Shown piece after piece: positions 1 to 8,687 of a stretch of DNA of 18,664 bases. The DNA comes from CANHVK01 sp044232905. GTDB taxonomy: Bacteria > Bacteroidota > Bacteroidia > Flavobacteriales_D > Crocinitomicaceae. The translations under genes and the position numbers were made by a program. Below the pieces are notes generated by a model. The model ran no database searches, had not been told where the DNA came from, and was given only the letters and a program-made list of their open reading frames with translations. The stretch covers positions 1 to 18,664 of the forward strand of contig JBIIKZ010000046.1 in the NCBI GenBank assembly GCA_044232905.1, written 5' to 3'. The first letter of the stretch is position 1; each line of letters opens with the position of its first letter.

Positions 1-47
1 TTAACAAACTTAACTCTATCGATGATTTACAACTAAATCTTAATATG

Positions 48-55
48 TATATTTG
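48..55 (+). promoter_or_regulatory. Candidate promoter -7 element for the M16-M16-secA operon
   Basis: The octamer TATATTTG matches the Bacteroidota housekeeping -7 consensus TAnnTTTG exactly. Transcription would begin near position 62 and leave a leader of roughly 37 nt before the ATG at 99. No clean TTG -33 element is visible at the usual distance. The element lies over the more upstream in-frame ATG at 45, which makes that start unlikely. Confidence 0.5.
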
Positions 56-98
56 GACTCGCGGAAAAAAATCCGAAAAAAACATTATTTACACACCT

Positions 99-1571
99 AT
101 GAAAAAACACATTGTTGCCTTGACAGCACTACTTTCTGTGAGTAGTCTGTGGTCTCAACAGAAAAAAATCGAATACGTAGAGTATGATTTAGCCAATGGA
201 TTACATATCATACTTCATGAAGAACATACAGTTCCAATTGCTGCAGTTTCGATTATGTATCATGTTGGGTCAAAAAATGAAAAGGCAGATCGTACAGGTT
301 TCGCGCACTTCTTTGAACATTTATTATTTGAAGGTTCTACAAATATAAAACGTGGTGAATATGCGCAAATTGTAGAAAAAAACGGCGGAACGTTGAATGC
401 AAACACATCACAAGATCGTACTTATTACTTCGAAATCATGCCTTCTAATCAAGTGGAATTGGGCTTATGGTTAGAAAGTGAACGTTTACTGCACGCACGT
501 GTGGATAAAACAGGAATTGAAACACAACGTCAAGTAGTTAAAGAAGAGAAAAGACAAAGTGTTGACAATCAACCTTACGCATCTTTTTTGGCAAATATGA
601 GTAGTCGTGTTTTTAAAAAACATCCATATAATTGGGTGCCAATTGGAGCAATGGAGCATTTAGACGCTGCACAGGAAGAAGACTACGTTAATTTCTACCG
701 TACATTTTATGTACCATCAAATGCTGTGCTTTCGATTGCTGGAGATATAAATATCGAAGAAACTAAAAAAATGATCGATAGATATTTCGGTTCTATTCCT
801 AAAGGACAAGGAATTAATATGTACCGCGATTTTGAAAATGCATCTGACGATGTATTTAAAGCAAGATACGGCGTATCTAAAGAATTATTTACTGCAAACA
901 ACTTCTTGAAACCAACGGATGCAAGTGCATTAAAAGCAATCCAAAAACAATTGGCAATTCCTACCATTATTCCTCGACCATCTATTGTTGAAGAACCAAT
1001 TAAAGGACAAGAAGTAGATACAATTTATGATAATATTCAATTACCAGGTGTTTTTATGGGGTACCGTTTCCCAGAACAAAATCATATCGATTATCCAGCA
1101 ATTGAAGTATTAAATACCATTTTATCCGAAGGAGCAAGTTCTAGAATGAACAAATCGCTGGTAGAAAAGAAACAATTGGCGGTTGAAGCATTTTCTTTCG
1201 GTATGGATTCAGAAGATCCAGGCTTAGGGGTTGTAGCAACAATCGCAGCAGATAAAGTGGATTTAAAAACACTTCAAGATGCTATGGACGAAGAAATTAC
1301 GCGCATCCAAAATGAATTAGTTAGCAAAGATGAACTGCAAAAAGTGATTAATCAATATGAAAACAATATTGTAAGTTCTAACAGTAGTGTTGCAGGAATT
1401 GCTGAAAATTTAGCAGATAATTACATGTACCGTAAGAATACAGCTTTAATCAATAAACAATTAACAAGTTATTTAACGATTACACCTGCAGATATCCAAC
1501 GTGTTGCAAAAAAATATTTAACAAAAGATTCTCGGGTTATCCTAATTTATTTACCAAAATCTTCCAATTAA
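99..1571 (+). CDS. Exported M16 zinc metallopeptidase, catalytic (HxxEH) subunit
   Basis: This is a 490-residue M16 (insulinase/pitrilysin) family peptidase. I chose the ATG at 99 because it begins a normal Sec signal peptide (MKKHIVALTALLS, likely cleaved near WS-QQ). The in-frame ATG at 45 would add a charged 18-residue leader and would overlap the promoter element. The inverted zinc motif H70-F-F-E73-H74 is present, and E149/E150 (VVKEEKRQ) lie at the right distance for the third metal ligand. The C-terminal half lacks the Arg/Tyr substrate-binding pair (GASSRMNKSLVEKKQLAVEAF), so the active site probably has to be completed by the neighbour encoded 7 nt downstream. Residues about 238-290, between IPKGQ and IPRPSIVEEP, look like an insertion in the linker between the two halves, which is usually short. 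The mature protein should act in the periplasm or at the envelope. The substrate is unknown. The family call is firm; the heterodimer is inferred. Confidence 0.93.
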   Translation: MKKHIVALTALLSVSSLWSQQKKIEYVEYDLANGLHIILHEEHTVPIAAVSIMYHVGSKNEKADRTGFAHFFEHLLFEGSTNIKRGEYAQIVEKNGGTLNANTSQDRTYYFEIMPSNQVELGLWLESERLLHARVDKTGIETQRQVVKEEKRQSVDNQPYASFLANMSSRVFKKHPYNWVPIGAMEHLDAAQEEDYVNFYRTFYVPSNAVLSIAGDINIEETKKMIDRYFGSIPKGQGINMYRDFENASDDVFKARYGVSKELFTANNFLKPTDASALKAIQKQLAIPTIIPRPSIVEEPIKGQEVDTIYDNIQLPGVFMGYRFPEQNHIDYPAIEVLNTILSEGASSRMNKSLVEKKQLAVEAFSFGMDSEDPGLGVVATIAADKVDLKTLQDAMDEEITRIQNELVSKDELQKVINQYENNIVSSNSSVAGIAENLADNYMYRKNTALINKQLTSYLTITPADIQRVAKKYLTKDSRVILIYLPKSSN

Positions 1572-1578
1572 TTGCACT

Positions 1579-3651
1579 ATGAAAAAGTTATTATTTCTAT
1601 GTATAGCAACCTGTACTAACCTTATTCTTTATGGTCAGTTAGATCGTTCTGTTAGACCTACCGGTAGTACTGCACCAACCATAAACATTAAAGAATCAGA
1701 GGTTTTTACTTTACCGAATGGTATTACTATTATTTTATCTGAAAATCACAAATTACCTAGAGTATCTTTTAATTTTGTTTTAGGATCTAATCCTATTCTT
1801 GAAGGGTCTAAAACTGGATTAAGTAGTTTGGCGGGAGAATTATTAATGTCTGGGACGGAAAAAAGATCCAAAGATCAATTAGACCAAGAGATAGATTATA
1901 TTGGAGCTACACTTCGCTCCTCTTCCCAAAATGTATTTCTTCAATGTTTAACAAAGCATGCTGAAAAAGGATTAGACTTAATGTCGGATGTTTTATTACG
2001 CCCAACTTTCCCAGAAGAAGAATTCGATCGTTTGAAAAAAATGAAAGAATCAAACATCTTATCTTCCAAATCAAACCCTGGAGCTATGGCTTCTAATGCT
2101 GAAGCTCGTGCAAACTTTCCAACTGGTCATCCTTATGGAGAAGTTGAAACAGAGAATACATTGCGAGACATTACAATTTCAGACGTAAAAAATTATTACA
2201 GAGGCTTATTTACTCCAAAAGGAAGTTATTTAGTGATTGTTGGTGATGTTACGAAAGAGCAAGCGAAACGTTGGGCAGAACATTATTTCGGTACTTGGGA
2301 AGGACATGACAAAATCACATCAAAATATAACGATCCTTATTTTCATGCAGGAAACCGCGTATTATTTGTTGCAAAACCGGGAGCTCCTCAATCCGTAATT
2401 ACGGTTTCTTTCCCTATGAAGATTAGTTCTGGTGATAAAAACCAATTGATTTTAAATACACTAAATGGAATTTTTGGTGGTGGTGGTTTCGGTGCGCGTT
2501 TATCTCAAAATTTACGTGAAAAAAGAGCCTATACCTATGGTTGTTATTCGAAAGCAAATGTTACCGAAGACGGAAGTTATTATTCTATTTCTGGAAACTT
2601 TAGAAATGATGTTACCGATAGTGCAGTAGCGCAAATTTTATTTGAATTAGATCGTATTCAAAAATCGGAAGTTACCGATGAAGAATTAAGTGGTATAAAA
2701 GCATTATTAGCTGGTAATTTCGCTAGATCCCTAGAGAAACCAATGACAATTGCTCAATTTGCACTGAATATCATCAAATTTAACTTACCGAAAGATTACT
2801 ATCAAACGTATTTAAAAAGATTAGATGGCATTACAAAAGCGGAGATTTTGGATGCTGCTAAACAATATTTAACAGCATCAGGATGTAATATTATCGTAGT
2901 TGGAAATCCAGCGATCTTGGATAAATTGAAAAGATTTGATTCCGATGGAACTATCGAAAAATTGGATGCTTTAGGTCAAGAAATTAAAGAAACTAAAAAG
3001 GCAACTATTTCTAAAGAAGTATTGATTGAAAAATATTTAACAAGTGTAACCAATACAACTTCCCTGAAAAAAGCGCATAAAACGATTACAAAAATTAAAA
3101 CGCTTAAACGTGAAACGGAATTAACAGCTCCACAAATACCAATGCCGATAATAAAATTGGATTATTTATCCCAAAATGATAAAGAAACAATGTTATTGAG
3201 CATGGCTGGAAATACTATTCAAAAAAGCGTCTATAATGGCGATAAAGGATACGATGAAGATCAGCGTGGAAAAACACCTATGACTAAAGAATCGTTAGAT
3301 GCAAAGAAAAAAGTAGCTGGGATTTTTCCGGAGTTATATTTTACTAAACACAACATTAATTACGAATTATTAGGAATTGAAGTTGTTAACGGTAAAGATG
3401 CCTATGTTCTTAAATATTCAGATGGGATTAAAGAAACCTATGATTATTTTGATGTTGCTACGTTCTATAAAATTAGATCTATCTCCTCGGAAGAAGGTAA
3501 TTCACAAACTTTTAATTATGGAGATTTTAAACAAGTGAATGGAATCTTTCAACCATACACAATCTCTATAGAAATGCAAGGATTGACCTTGAACGGAATA
3601 GTTAAAAATATAGAAATAAATGGTAAAATAGATTCTTCTATTTTCGAATAA
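1579..3651 (+). CDS. Exported M16-like partner subunit (no zinc motif) with C-terminal extension
   Basis: This 690-residue protein has a hydrophobic export signal (MKKLLFLCIATCTNLILYG). IATC is not a good lipobox, so it is probably not a lipoprotein. Residues about 40-450 form a complete M16 double domain. Where the zinc motif should be, the sequence reads GLSSLAGELLMSGT, so both metal histidines and the catalytic glutamate are missing. The substrate-binding pair is kept: R307 (GARLSQ) and Y320 (REKRAYTYG), after a glycine-rich FGGGGFG turn. This is the pattern of non-catalytic partners in two-subunit M16B enzymes. Residues about 520-690 are an extra domain rich in beta strands (for example GKDAYVLKYSDG and GDFKQVNGIFQPY), which resembles LolA-type lipoprotein-sorting folds. 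That assignment is a guess from style. The gene sits 7 nt after the catalytic subunit and 10 nt before secA, so co-transcription is likely. Confidence 0.9.
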   Translation: MKKLLFLCIATCTNLILYGQLDRSVRPTGSTAPTINIKESEVFTLPNGITIILSENHKLPRVSFNFVLGSNPILEGSKTGLSSLAGELLMSGTEKRSKDQLDQEIDYIGATLRSSSQNVFLQCLTKHAEKGLDLMSDVLLRPTFPEEEFDRLKKMKESNILSSKSNPGAMASNAEARANFPTGHPYGEVETENTLRDITISDVKNYYRGLFTPKGSYLVIVGDVTKEQAKRWAEHYFGTWEGHDKITSKYNDPYFHAGNRVLFVAKPGAPQSVITVSFPMKISSGDKNQLILNTLNGIFGGGGFGARLSQNLREKRAYTYGCYSKANVTEDGSYYSISGNFRNDVTDSAVAQILFELDRIQKSEVTDEELSGIKALLAGNFARSLEKPMTIAQFALNIIKFNLPKDYYQTYLKRLDGITKAEILDAAKQYLTASGCNIIVVGNPAILDKLKRFDSDGTIEKLDALGQEIKETKKATISKEVLIEKYLTSVTNTTSLKKAHKTITKIKTLKRETELTAPQIPMPIIKLDYLSQNDKETMLLSMAGNTIQKSVYNGDKGYDEDQRGKTPMTKESLDAKKKVAGIFPELYFTKHNINYELLGIEVVNGKDAYVLKYSDGIKETYDYFDVATFYKIRSISSEEGNSQTFNYGDFKQVNGIFQPYTISIEMQGLTLNGIVKNIEINGKIDSSIFE

Positions 3652-3661
3652 AACATATAAA

Positions 3662-6600
3662 ATGATAACAAGTATTTTAAAAAAGATTTTTGGAGATAAA
3701 GCGAATAAAGAACAAAAAGAATATCAACCAATTATTGATAAGGCTAATGCGTTTTTTACACAATTCGAAACTTTAACGGATAACGAATTACGCGGAAAAA
3801 CACGTAATTTTCAAAAATTAATTCAAGAAGAAACAAAAGAACTTGAAGCGCAAATCGAAGAAATTAGAGTTAGAGCAAATGACCCTGAAACTTCGGTAGA
3901 CGACAAAGAACCTTTGTTTGAAAAAATGGATGTGCTTTCTAAAGAAGTCAATCAGAAAATTGAAGAGGTTTTATTAGAGATTTTACCAGAAGCATTTGCG
4001 GTGGTAAAAGAAACATCTAGACGTTGGGCAGTGAATGGTCAATTAGAAGTTACCGCACAAGATTTTGATCGCTTATTAGCAAATCAAAAAGATGGTATTA
4101 CGATTGATGGTGATAAAGCAATTTGGCACAACGCTTGGACAGCTGCTGGAGCAGCAGTAAGTTGGTCCATGGTTCACTACGATGTTCAATTAATGGGTGG
4201 TGCAGTTCTTCACAAAGGGAATATCGCCGAAATGCAAACAGGGGAAGGTAAAACATTAGTTGCTACATTACCGGTATATCTAAACGCACTTTCCGGAAAA
4301 GGAGTTCACTTGGTAACAGTGAATGATTACCTGGCAAAACGTGACTCGGAATGGATGGGGCCTTTATACCAATTCCATGGTTTAAAAGTAGATTGTATTG
4401 ATAAGCATAGACCAAACTCTCCAGAAAGAAGAAATGCATATTTAGCAGACATAACATTTGGTACAAATAATGAATTTGGCTTCGATTACCTAAGAGATAA
4501 TATGGCAAGTAATCGCGAAGATTTAGTGCAACGCGCGCATCATTTTGCCATTGTCGACGAGGTCGATTCTGTTTTAATTGATGATGCTAGAACACCATTA
4601 ATTATCTCCGGTCCAACACCAAAAGGAGATGAACATGAATTTCATGAGTTAAAACCACGTGTAGTAAAATTAGTAGATGCCCAAAGAGCATATGTGAATC
4701 AAGTATTGGTAGAAGCGAAAAAATTATTAGCGGTTATTAATGCACCTGGTGACGATAAAAAAGATGTGAAAACAGCCTTAGAAGACGGTGGAATAGCTCT
4801 TTTACGCGCATACAGAGGTTTGCCAAAAAACAAACCATTAATTAAATTCTTATCCGAATCTGGTATTAAGGCGCACTTACAAAAAGTGGAAAACACCTAC
4901 ATGGCAGAACAAGGAAAGCACATGAAAAAAATTGATGCGGAATTATTTTTTGTGATTGATGAGAAAAATAATACCATTGAACTTACGGAAAAAGGAATTA
5001 ATTTAATTTCAGATGGAGAAAATTCGGATTTCTATGTGATTCCAGATATTGGTGGTGAAATTGCGAAACTTCAAAAAGAAAATATTTCTTTGGAAGATAC
5101 ACAATTACGCAAGGACTTATTAATCCGTGATTTTAGTGTAAAATCAGAACGGATCCACTCGGTTAACCAACTTTTGAAAGCCTACACCCTATTTGAAAAA
5201 GAAGTAGAGTATGTTATCATGGATGGTAAAGTTAAAATTGTAGATGAGCAAACAGGTCGTATCATGGAAGGTCGTCGTTATTCCGATGGACTTCACCAAG
5301 CTATTGAAGCGAAAGAAAATGTTACGATTGAAGCTGCTACACAAACCTATGCTACAATAACCTTACAAAATTACTTCCGTATGTACCATAAGTTAGCTGG
5401 TATGACAGGTACAGCAGAAACGGAAGCAAAAGAATTTTGGGATATCTATAAATTAGATGTTGTTGTAATTCCACCGCATCGTTCAATTTCGCGAAAAGAT
5501 TTAAATGATTTAGTATTTCGCTCTGCACGTGAGAAATTCTCTGCTGTAATTGATGAAACAGAACGATTAGTAAAAGAAGGTCGACCAGTATTGGTAGGAA
5601 CAACGACGGTGGAGATTTCTGAATTTTTGAGTCGTTCTTTTAAAATGCGCGGGATTCCGCACCAAGTGTTAAATGCAAAACAACACCAAAAAGAGGCTGA
5701 AATTGTAGCAGAAGCTGGTAAAGCTGGCGCGGTGACGATTGCAACGAATATGGCTGGTCGTGGAACAGATATTAAATTAGGAGAAGGCGTAAAAGAAGCG
5801 GGTGGTTTAGCGATTATTGGTACAGAACGCCATGATTCTCGTCGAGTAGATAGACAGTTAAGAGGTCGTGCTGGTCGTCAAGGTGATCCAGGATCTTCAC
5901 AATTCTTTGTCTCTCTAGAAGATGATTTGATGCGTAAATTCGGTTCGGAACGAATTGCAAAAATCATGGACCGTATGGGCTTGAAAGAAGGAGAAGTAAT
6001 TACCCATGGTATGGTATCAAAATCCATCGAACGTGCACAGAAAAAAGTAGAAGAGAATAACTTTGGAATGCGTAAACGTTTACTTGAGTATGATGATGTT
6101 ATGAGCGCACAACGTAAAGCAATTTACAAAAAACGTCACAATGCATTATTTGGTGATCGATTAAGTTTGGATATTGCAAATATGTTGTACGATGTTGCGG
6201 ATTCTATTGTTTACAATTTTCCGCATGCTACACAATATGAAGAATTTACATTTGAATTATACCGCGTATTAGGAATAGAATCACCTGTTGATGAAGCGGA
6301 GTTTTCTACATTAAACAAAAATGTAATTTCAGATAAGCTATACAATGCAGTAATGGTTCATTACAAACATAAGAACGATCGAATTATTCAAAAAGCGTAT
6401 GGTCAAGTAAAAAGTGTTTACGAGAACCATAACAACACATTTGAAAATATTCTTTTTCCATTATCTGACGGTGTGAAAGAAATGCAGATGGTTGTTAGTT
6501 TGAAAGAAGCATATGAAACTAATGGTCAAGCTTTAATAACTGCTTTTGAACGTAATGTTACTTTAGCACTTATTGATGATGAATGGAAAGAACATTTACG

Positions 6601-6970
6601 TGAAATGGATGAATTGCGTACATCTGTACAACAAGCTGTATATGAGCAAAAAGACCCCCTAATCGTTTATAAATTAGAGTCTTTCGAATTGTTTAAATCC
6701 ATGTTAGGTCGACTAAATCTTCAAACGGTGGAATCCCTTGTAAAAATGGATATTGCATACGAACAAGAATCGATTCAGAGTACCAATCGAGCTGCTGCGA
6801 TACAAAATCACTACGAAAAAGCGCAGTTAGGATCAGGAATTGAAGAGGCAGAAATTTTAGAAGAAGAAATTGTCAAAAAACAACCGATTATTGTGGAACC
6901 AAAGATTGGAAGAAATGATACATGTCCATGCGGTAGTGGAAAGAAATACAAACAATGCCACGGAAAATAA
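3662..6970 (+). CDS. secA: Preprotein translocase ATPase SecA
   Basis: SecA is the cytosolic motor that drives unfolded preproteins through SecYEG. The protein is 1,102 residues, well above the roughly 900 of E. coli. Walker A is TGEGKT (193-198), the DEAD-like Walker B is DEVD (299-302), and motif VI lies in the run that includes NMAGRGTDIKLG and RQLRGRAGRQGDPG. The C-terminus carries the SecB/lipid-binding zinc motif CPCGSGKKYKQCHG. The extra length lies mainly in two places: a charged, probably coiled-coil stretch near the N-terminus (about 55-105), and an insertion of about 90-100 residues after ISGPTPKGDE (about 320-425), before the chain resumes with FFVIDEKNNTIELTEKG. Both are characteristic of Bacteroidota SecA. 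Start ATG 3662 gives the expected N-terminus (ITSILKKIFGDK). The gene is last in the operon and ends 20 nt before a strong hairpin. Confidence 0.99.
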   Translation: MITSILKKIFGDKANKEQKEYQPIIDKANAFFTQFETLTDNELRGKTRNFQKLIQEETKELEAQIEEIRVRANDPETSVDDKEPLFEKMDVLSKEVNQKIEEVLLEILPEAFAVVKETSRRWAVNGQLEVTAQDFDRLLANQKDGITIDGDKAIWHNAWTAAGAAVSWSMVHYDVQLMGGAVLHKGNIAEMQTGEGKTLVATLPVYLNALSGKGVHLVTVNDYLAKRDSEWMGPLYQFHGLKVDCIDKHRPNSPERRNAYLADITFGTNNEFGFDYLRDNMASNREDLVQRAHHFAIVDEVDSVLIDDARTPLIISGPTPKGDEHEFHELKPRVVKLVDAQRAYVNQVLVEAKKLLAVINAPGDDKKDVKTALEDGGIALLRAYRGLPKNKPLIKFLSESGIKAHLQKVENTYMAEQGKHMKKIDAELFFVIDEKNNTIELTEKGINLISDGENSDFYVIPDIGGEIAKLQKENISLEDTQLRKDLLIRDFSVKSERIHSVNQLLKAYTLFEKEVEYVIMDGKVKIVDEQTGRIMEGRRYSDGLHQAIEAKENVTIEAATQTYATITLQNYFRMYHKLAGMTGTAETEAKEFWDIYKLDVVVIPPHRSISRKDLNDLVFRSAREKFSAVIDETERLVKEGRPVLVGTTTVEISEFLSRSFKMRGIPHQVLNAKQHQKEAEIVAEAGKAGAVTIATNMAGRGTDIKLGEGVKEAGGLAIIGTERHDSRRVDRQLRGRAGRQGDPGSSQFFVSLEDDLMRKFGSERIAKIMDRMGLKEGEVITHGMVSKSIERAQKKVEENNFGMRKRLLEYDDVMSAQRKAIYKKRHNALFGDRLSLDIANMLYDVADSIVYNFPHATQYEEFTFELYRVLGIESPVDEAEFSTLNKNVISDKLYNAVMVHYKHKNDRIIQKAYGQVKSVYENHNNTFENILFPLSDGVKEMQMVVSLKEAYETNGQALITAFERNVTLALIDDEWKEHLREMDELRTSVQQAVYEQKDPLIVYKLESFELFKSMLGRLNLQTVESLVKMDIAYEQESIQSTNRAAAIQNHYEKAQLGSGIEEAEILEEEIVKKQPIIVEPKIGRNDTCPCGSGKKYKQCHGK

Positions 6971-6989
6971 ATAATGTATATTTTTTCAT

Positions 6990-7030
6990 AAATATAAAAG
7001 GCTGTCTCACAAGGACAGCCTTTTATATTT
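6990..7030. terminator. Bidirectional terminator between secA and the ECF sigma gene
   Basis: A perfect 17-bp inverted repeat (6990-7006 with 7014-7030) encloses the 7-nt loop TCACAAG. Its core is AAAAGGCTGTC/GACAGCCTTTT. On the plus strand it is followed by a T-rich tract (7037-7045). It lies between two convergent genes, so it probably stops transcription from both sides. Confidence 0.85.
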
Positions 7031-7043
7031 GTATCTATTTTTT

Positions 7044-7637
7044 TTATAGTTCAATAAGTACATTTTTTTGCTCCATTAGTTTACGTAAATTTTGAATTGC
7101 ATAACGCATTCTTCCGAGTGCAGTATTAATACTTATTTCTTTTTCTTCTGCAATATCTTTAAATGACATTCCTTGAAAAATACGCATTTCAATTAATTCA
7201 CGCTGCGCTGCAGGAAGTAATTCGATACCATTTACTAGTTCTGTATAGAGCTCTGTTTGCATAACTTGTTCAATCCATGGTGTAGAATCACATTCCATAT
7301 GTGTAAATACATTAAACGTATCTGAACTAGAAGACGATTCAGAGATCATTTTACGCGAATTATTTTTACGGAAATAATCGATGATTAAGTTATTCGCAAT
7401 TCGAAGTGCCCAAGGAAGAAATTTACCTTCCTCATTGTACTTTCCAGTCTTTAATGTATTGATTATTTTAATAAATGTATCCTGAAATAAATCTTCTGCA
7501 AGTTCCGTAGATTTTACTTTCGAAATTATAGTTTTAAAAATAATACGTTTGTATTTTTTTAAAAGGATTTCTAATGATTTTTTATCGCCTGAAATGAATT
7601 GATTCACCAAAAAGGAATCGTCTATCGTACTAAACAT
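7044..7637 (-). CDS. ECF-type RNA polymerase sigma-70 factor
   Basis: This is a 197-residue group 4 (extracytoplasmic function) sigma factor, made of sigma regions 2 and 4 only. Region 2 spans about residues 10-95 and includes the core-binding segment AEDLFQDTFIKI (47-58) and the -10-recognition helix PWALRIANNLIIDYFRK. A serine-rich linker (99-105) follows. Region 4 is at about 134-190 with the typical LPAAQRELIEMRIFQGMSFKDI helix-turn-helix lead-in and INTALGRMRYAIQNLRK as recognition helix. No anti-sigma factor or FecR-like gene is adjacent: the next gene upstream is divergent and encodes a lipid acyltransferase. It may therefore be controlled at its own promoter or by a distant partner. 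The target regulon cannot be read from the sequence. Confidence 0.95.
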   Translation of the reverse strand: MFSTIDDSFLVNQFISGDKKSLEILLKKYKRIIFKTIISKVKSTELAEDLFQDTFIKIINTLKTGKYNEEGKFLPWALRIANNLIIDYFRKNNSRKMISESSSSSDTFNVFTHMECDSTPWIEQVMQTELYTELVNGIELLPAAQRELIEMRIFQGMSFKDIAEEKEISINTALGRMRYAIQNLRKLMEQKNVLIEL

Positions 7638-7687
7638 AGCTCTATAATTTATGACCGAAGTCGATTTATACTAAATAGAGTAATGTT

Positions 7688-7692
7688 GTTCC
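7688..7692 (-). promoter_or_regulatory. Possible ECF-type -35 core (GGAAC) upstream of the sigma gene
   Basis: On the minus strand the sequence reads TTGGAACAACATTACT, about 50 nt upstream of the sigma factor start codon. GGAAC is the common -35 core of ECF-dependent promoters and the position would suit one. There is no TAnnTTTG element in this interval for the sigma gene. A 5-base match in AT-rich DNA is weak evidence; the rest of the 7638-7865 intergenic region shows no other clear signal apart from the element at 7843. Confidence 0.25.
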
Positions 7693-7842
7693 AATAGGCG
7701 TTTATTATTAATTGTTTGTTTTGCTAATATATAAAAGTATTTTCGATTAACAAATAAAAAATTAAAAAAATATTAATTTTTGTAACGAATTAATTAGATT
7801 TTCATTTATACTTAAATGTTTTCAGTTTCCATTTTTATCCCT

Positions 7843-7850
7843 TATTTTTG
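7843..7850 (+). promoter_or_regulatory. Candidate -7 promoter element for the acyltransferase pair
   Basis: TATTTTTG matches TAnnTTTG. Transcription would begin around 7857, only about 9 nt before the ATG at 7866, so the message would have a very short leader. The element covers the in-frame TTG at 7848, which argues against that codon as the start. No obvious TTG -33 element is present. Confidence 0.4.
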
Positions 7851-7865
7851 TCATTAGTACATATT

Positions 7866-8684
7866 ATGGAAGAAAATAAATTTATTGATATTCGAAAAAT
7901 TATTGGGGATAAAAATCCTCGATTATTAAAGTTACTCCCAAACTTTATCATTCGATATATACAGCGCATTCTTCACGAAAAGGATGTTAATGAGGTAATT
8001 CTTCATAATAAAGACAACTATAATCAGGATTTTTGTCAAGCTGTAATAGATCGCTTTAATATTCAGTTAAAAGTACAGGGAATTGAGAATGTTCCTGTTA
8101 CAGGTGGTGTTACCCTTGCGATGAATCATCCACTTGGAGGTATGGATGCAATGGCATTAGTTACGGCACTAAAAAATCAACGTACTGATTTAAAATTTAT
8201 CGTAAATGATATCCTTTTACATTTAGAAAGTATGCAAGGAATGTTTGTTGGGGTAAATAAACACGGTAGAAATTCGAATTCGAATTTATTAAAAATCGAT
8301 GAGATTTTTTCTACCGGAAGTGCGGTATGCATATTTCCTGCAGGACTAGTAAGTCGAAAAATAAATGGAAAAGTGGAAGATTTAGAATGGAAAAAAACCT
8401 TTGTTTCTTTATCAATCAAACATAATCAACCTATCGTTCCTGTATATATAGATGGTAAACTTTCTAATTTCTTTTACCGTTTAGCGAAATTTAGAAAAGC
8501 AATCGGTATAAAAGCGAACATTGAAATGTTTTTTTTGGTAGACGAATTATTTAAGCAAGAAAACGCTAAAATGAAATTGACTTTTGGTAAACCTATTTAC
8601 CCAGAAACGCTTTCAAAATCAAAATCAACAAAAGATTGGGCAAACGAAATTCGTCACCAAGTATATTCATATTCAGAAAAATAA
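7866..8684 (+). CDS. PlsC/GlsA-like 1-acyl O-acyltransferase (amino-acid lipid type)
   Basis: This 272-residue lysophospholipid-acyltransferase-like (LPLAT) protein most likely acylates the hydroxyl of an N-acyl amino acid (lyso-glycine or lyso-ornithine lipid) at the inner face of the membrane. The catalytic motif is N87-H88-P-L-G-G-M-D94, i.e. H-x5-D instead of the H-x4-D of classical PlsC. The acceptor/phosphate-binding block GSAVCIFPAGLVSRK is at 151-165, followed by PIVPVYIDG (189-197). I chose ATG 7866 because the more upstream TTG at 7848 falls inside a promoter-like element. The stop is 3 nt before the next gene, an OlsB/GlsB-like N-acyltransferase, so the two are surely co-transcribed. 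The gene order (O- then N-acyltransferase) mirrors the domain order of the fused enzyme OlsF. Plain phosphatidic acid synthesis is the alternative. Family confidence is high, substrate moderate. Confidence 0.85.
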   Translation: MEENKFIDIRKIIGDKNPRLLKLLPNFIIRYIQRILHEKDVNEVILHNKDNYNQDFCQAVIDRFNIQLKVQGIENVPVTGGVTLAMNHPLGGMDAMALVTALKNQRTDLKFIVNDILLHLESMQGMFVGVNKHGRNSNSNLLKIDEIFSTGSAVCIFPAGLVSRKINGKVEDLEWKKTFVSLSIKHNQPIVPVYIDGKLSNFFYRLAKFRKAIGIKANIEMFFLVDELFKQENAKMKLTFGKPIYPETLSKSKSTKDWANEIRHQVYSYSEK

Positions 8685-8687
8685 ATT

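Noticed and set aside
45..98. In-frame upstream start (ATG 45) for the first M16 gene
   Set aside because: It would put a charged 18-residue leader before a standard signal peptide and overlaps the TATATTTG element at 48-55.
3549..3731. Minus-strand reading frame spanning the M16/secA junction
   Set aside because: It is antisense to two well-supported genes and has no recognisable motif.
7848..7865. TTG start giving a longer O-acyltransferase
   Set aside because: The TTG lies within the TATTTTTG promoter-like element, and an ATG follows 18 nt later at 7866.
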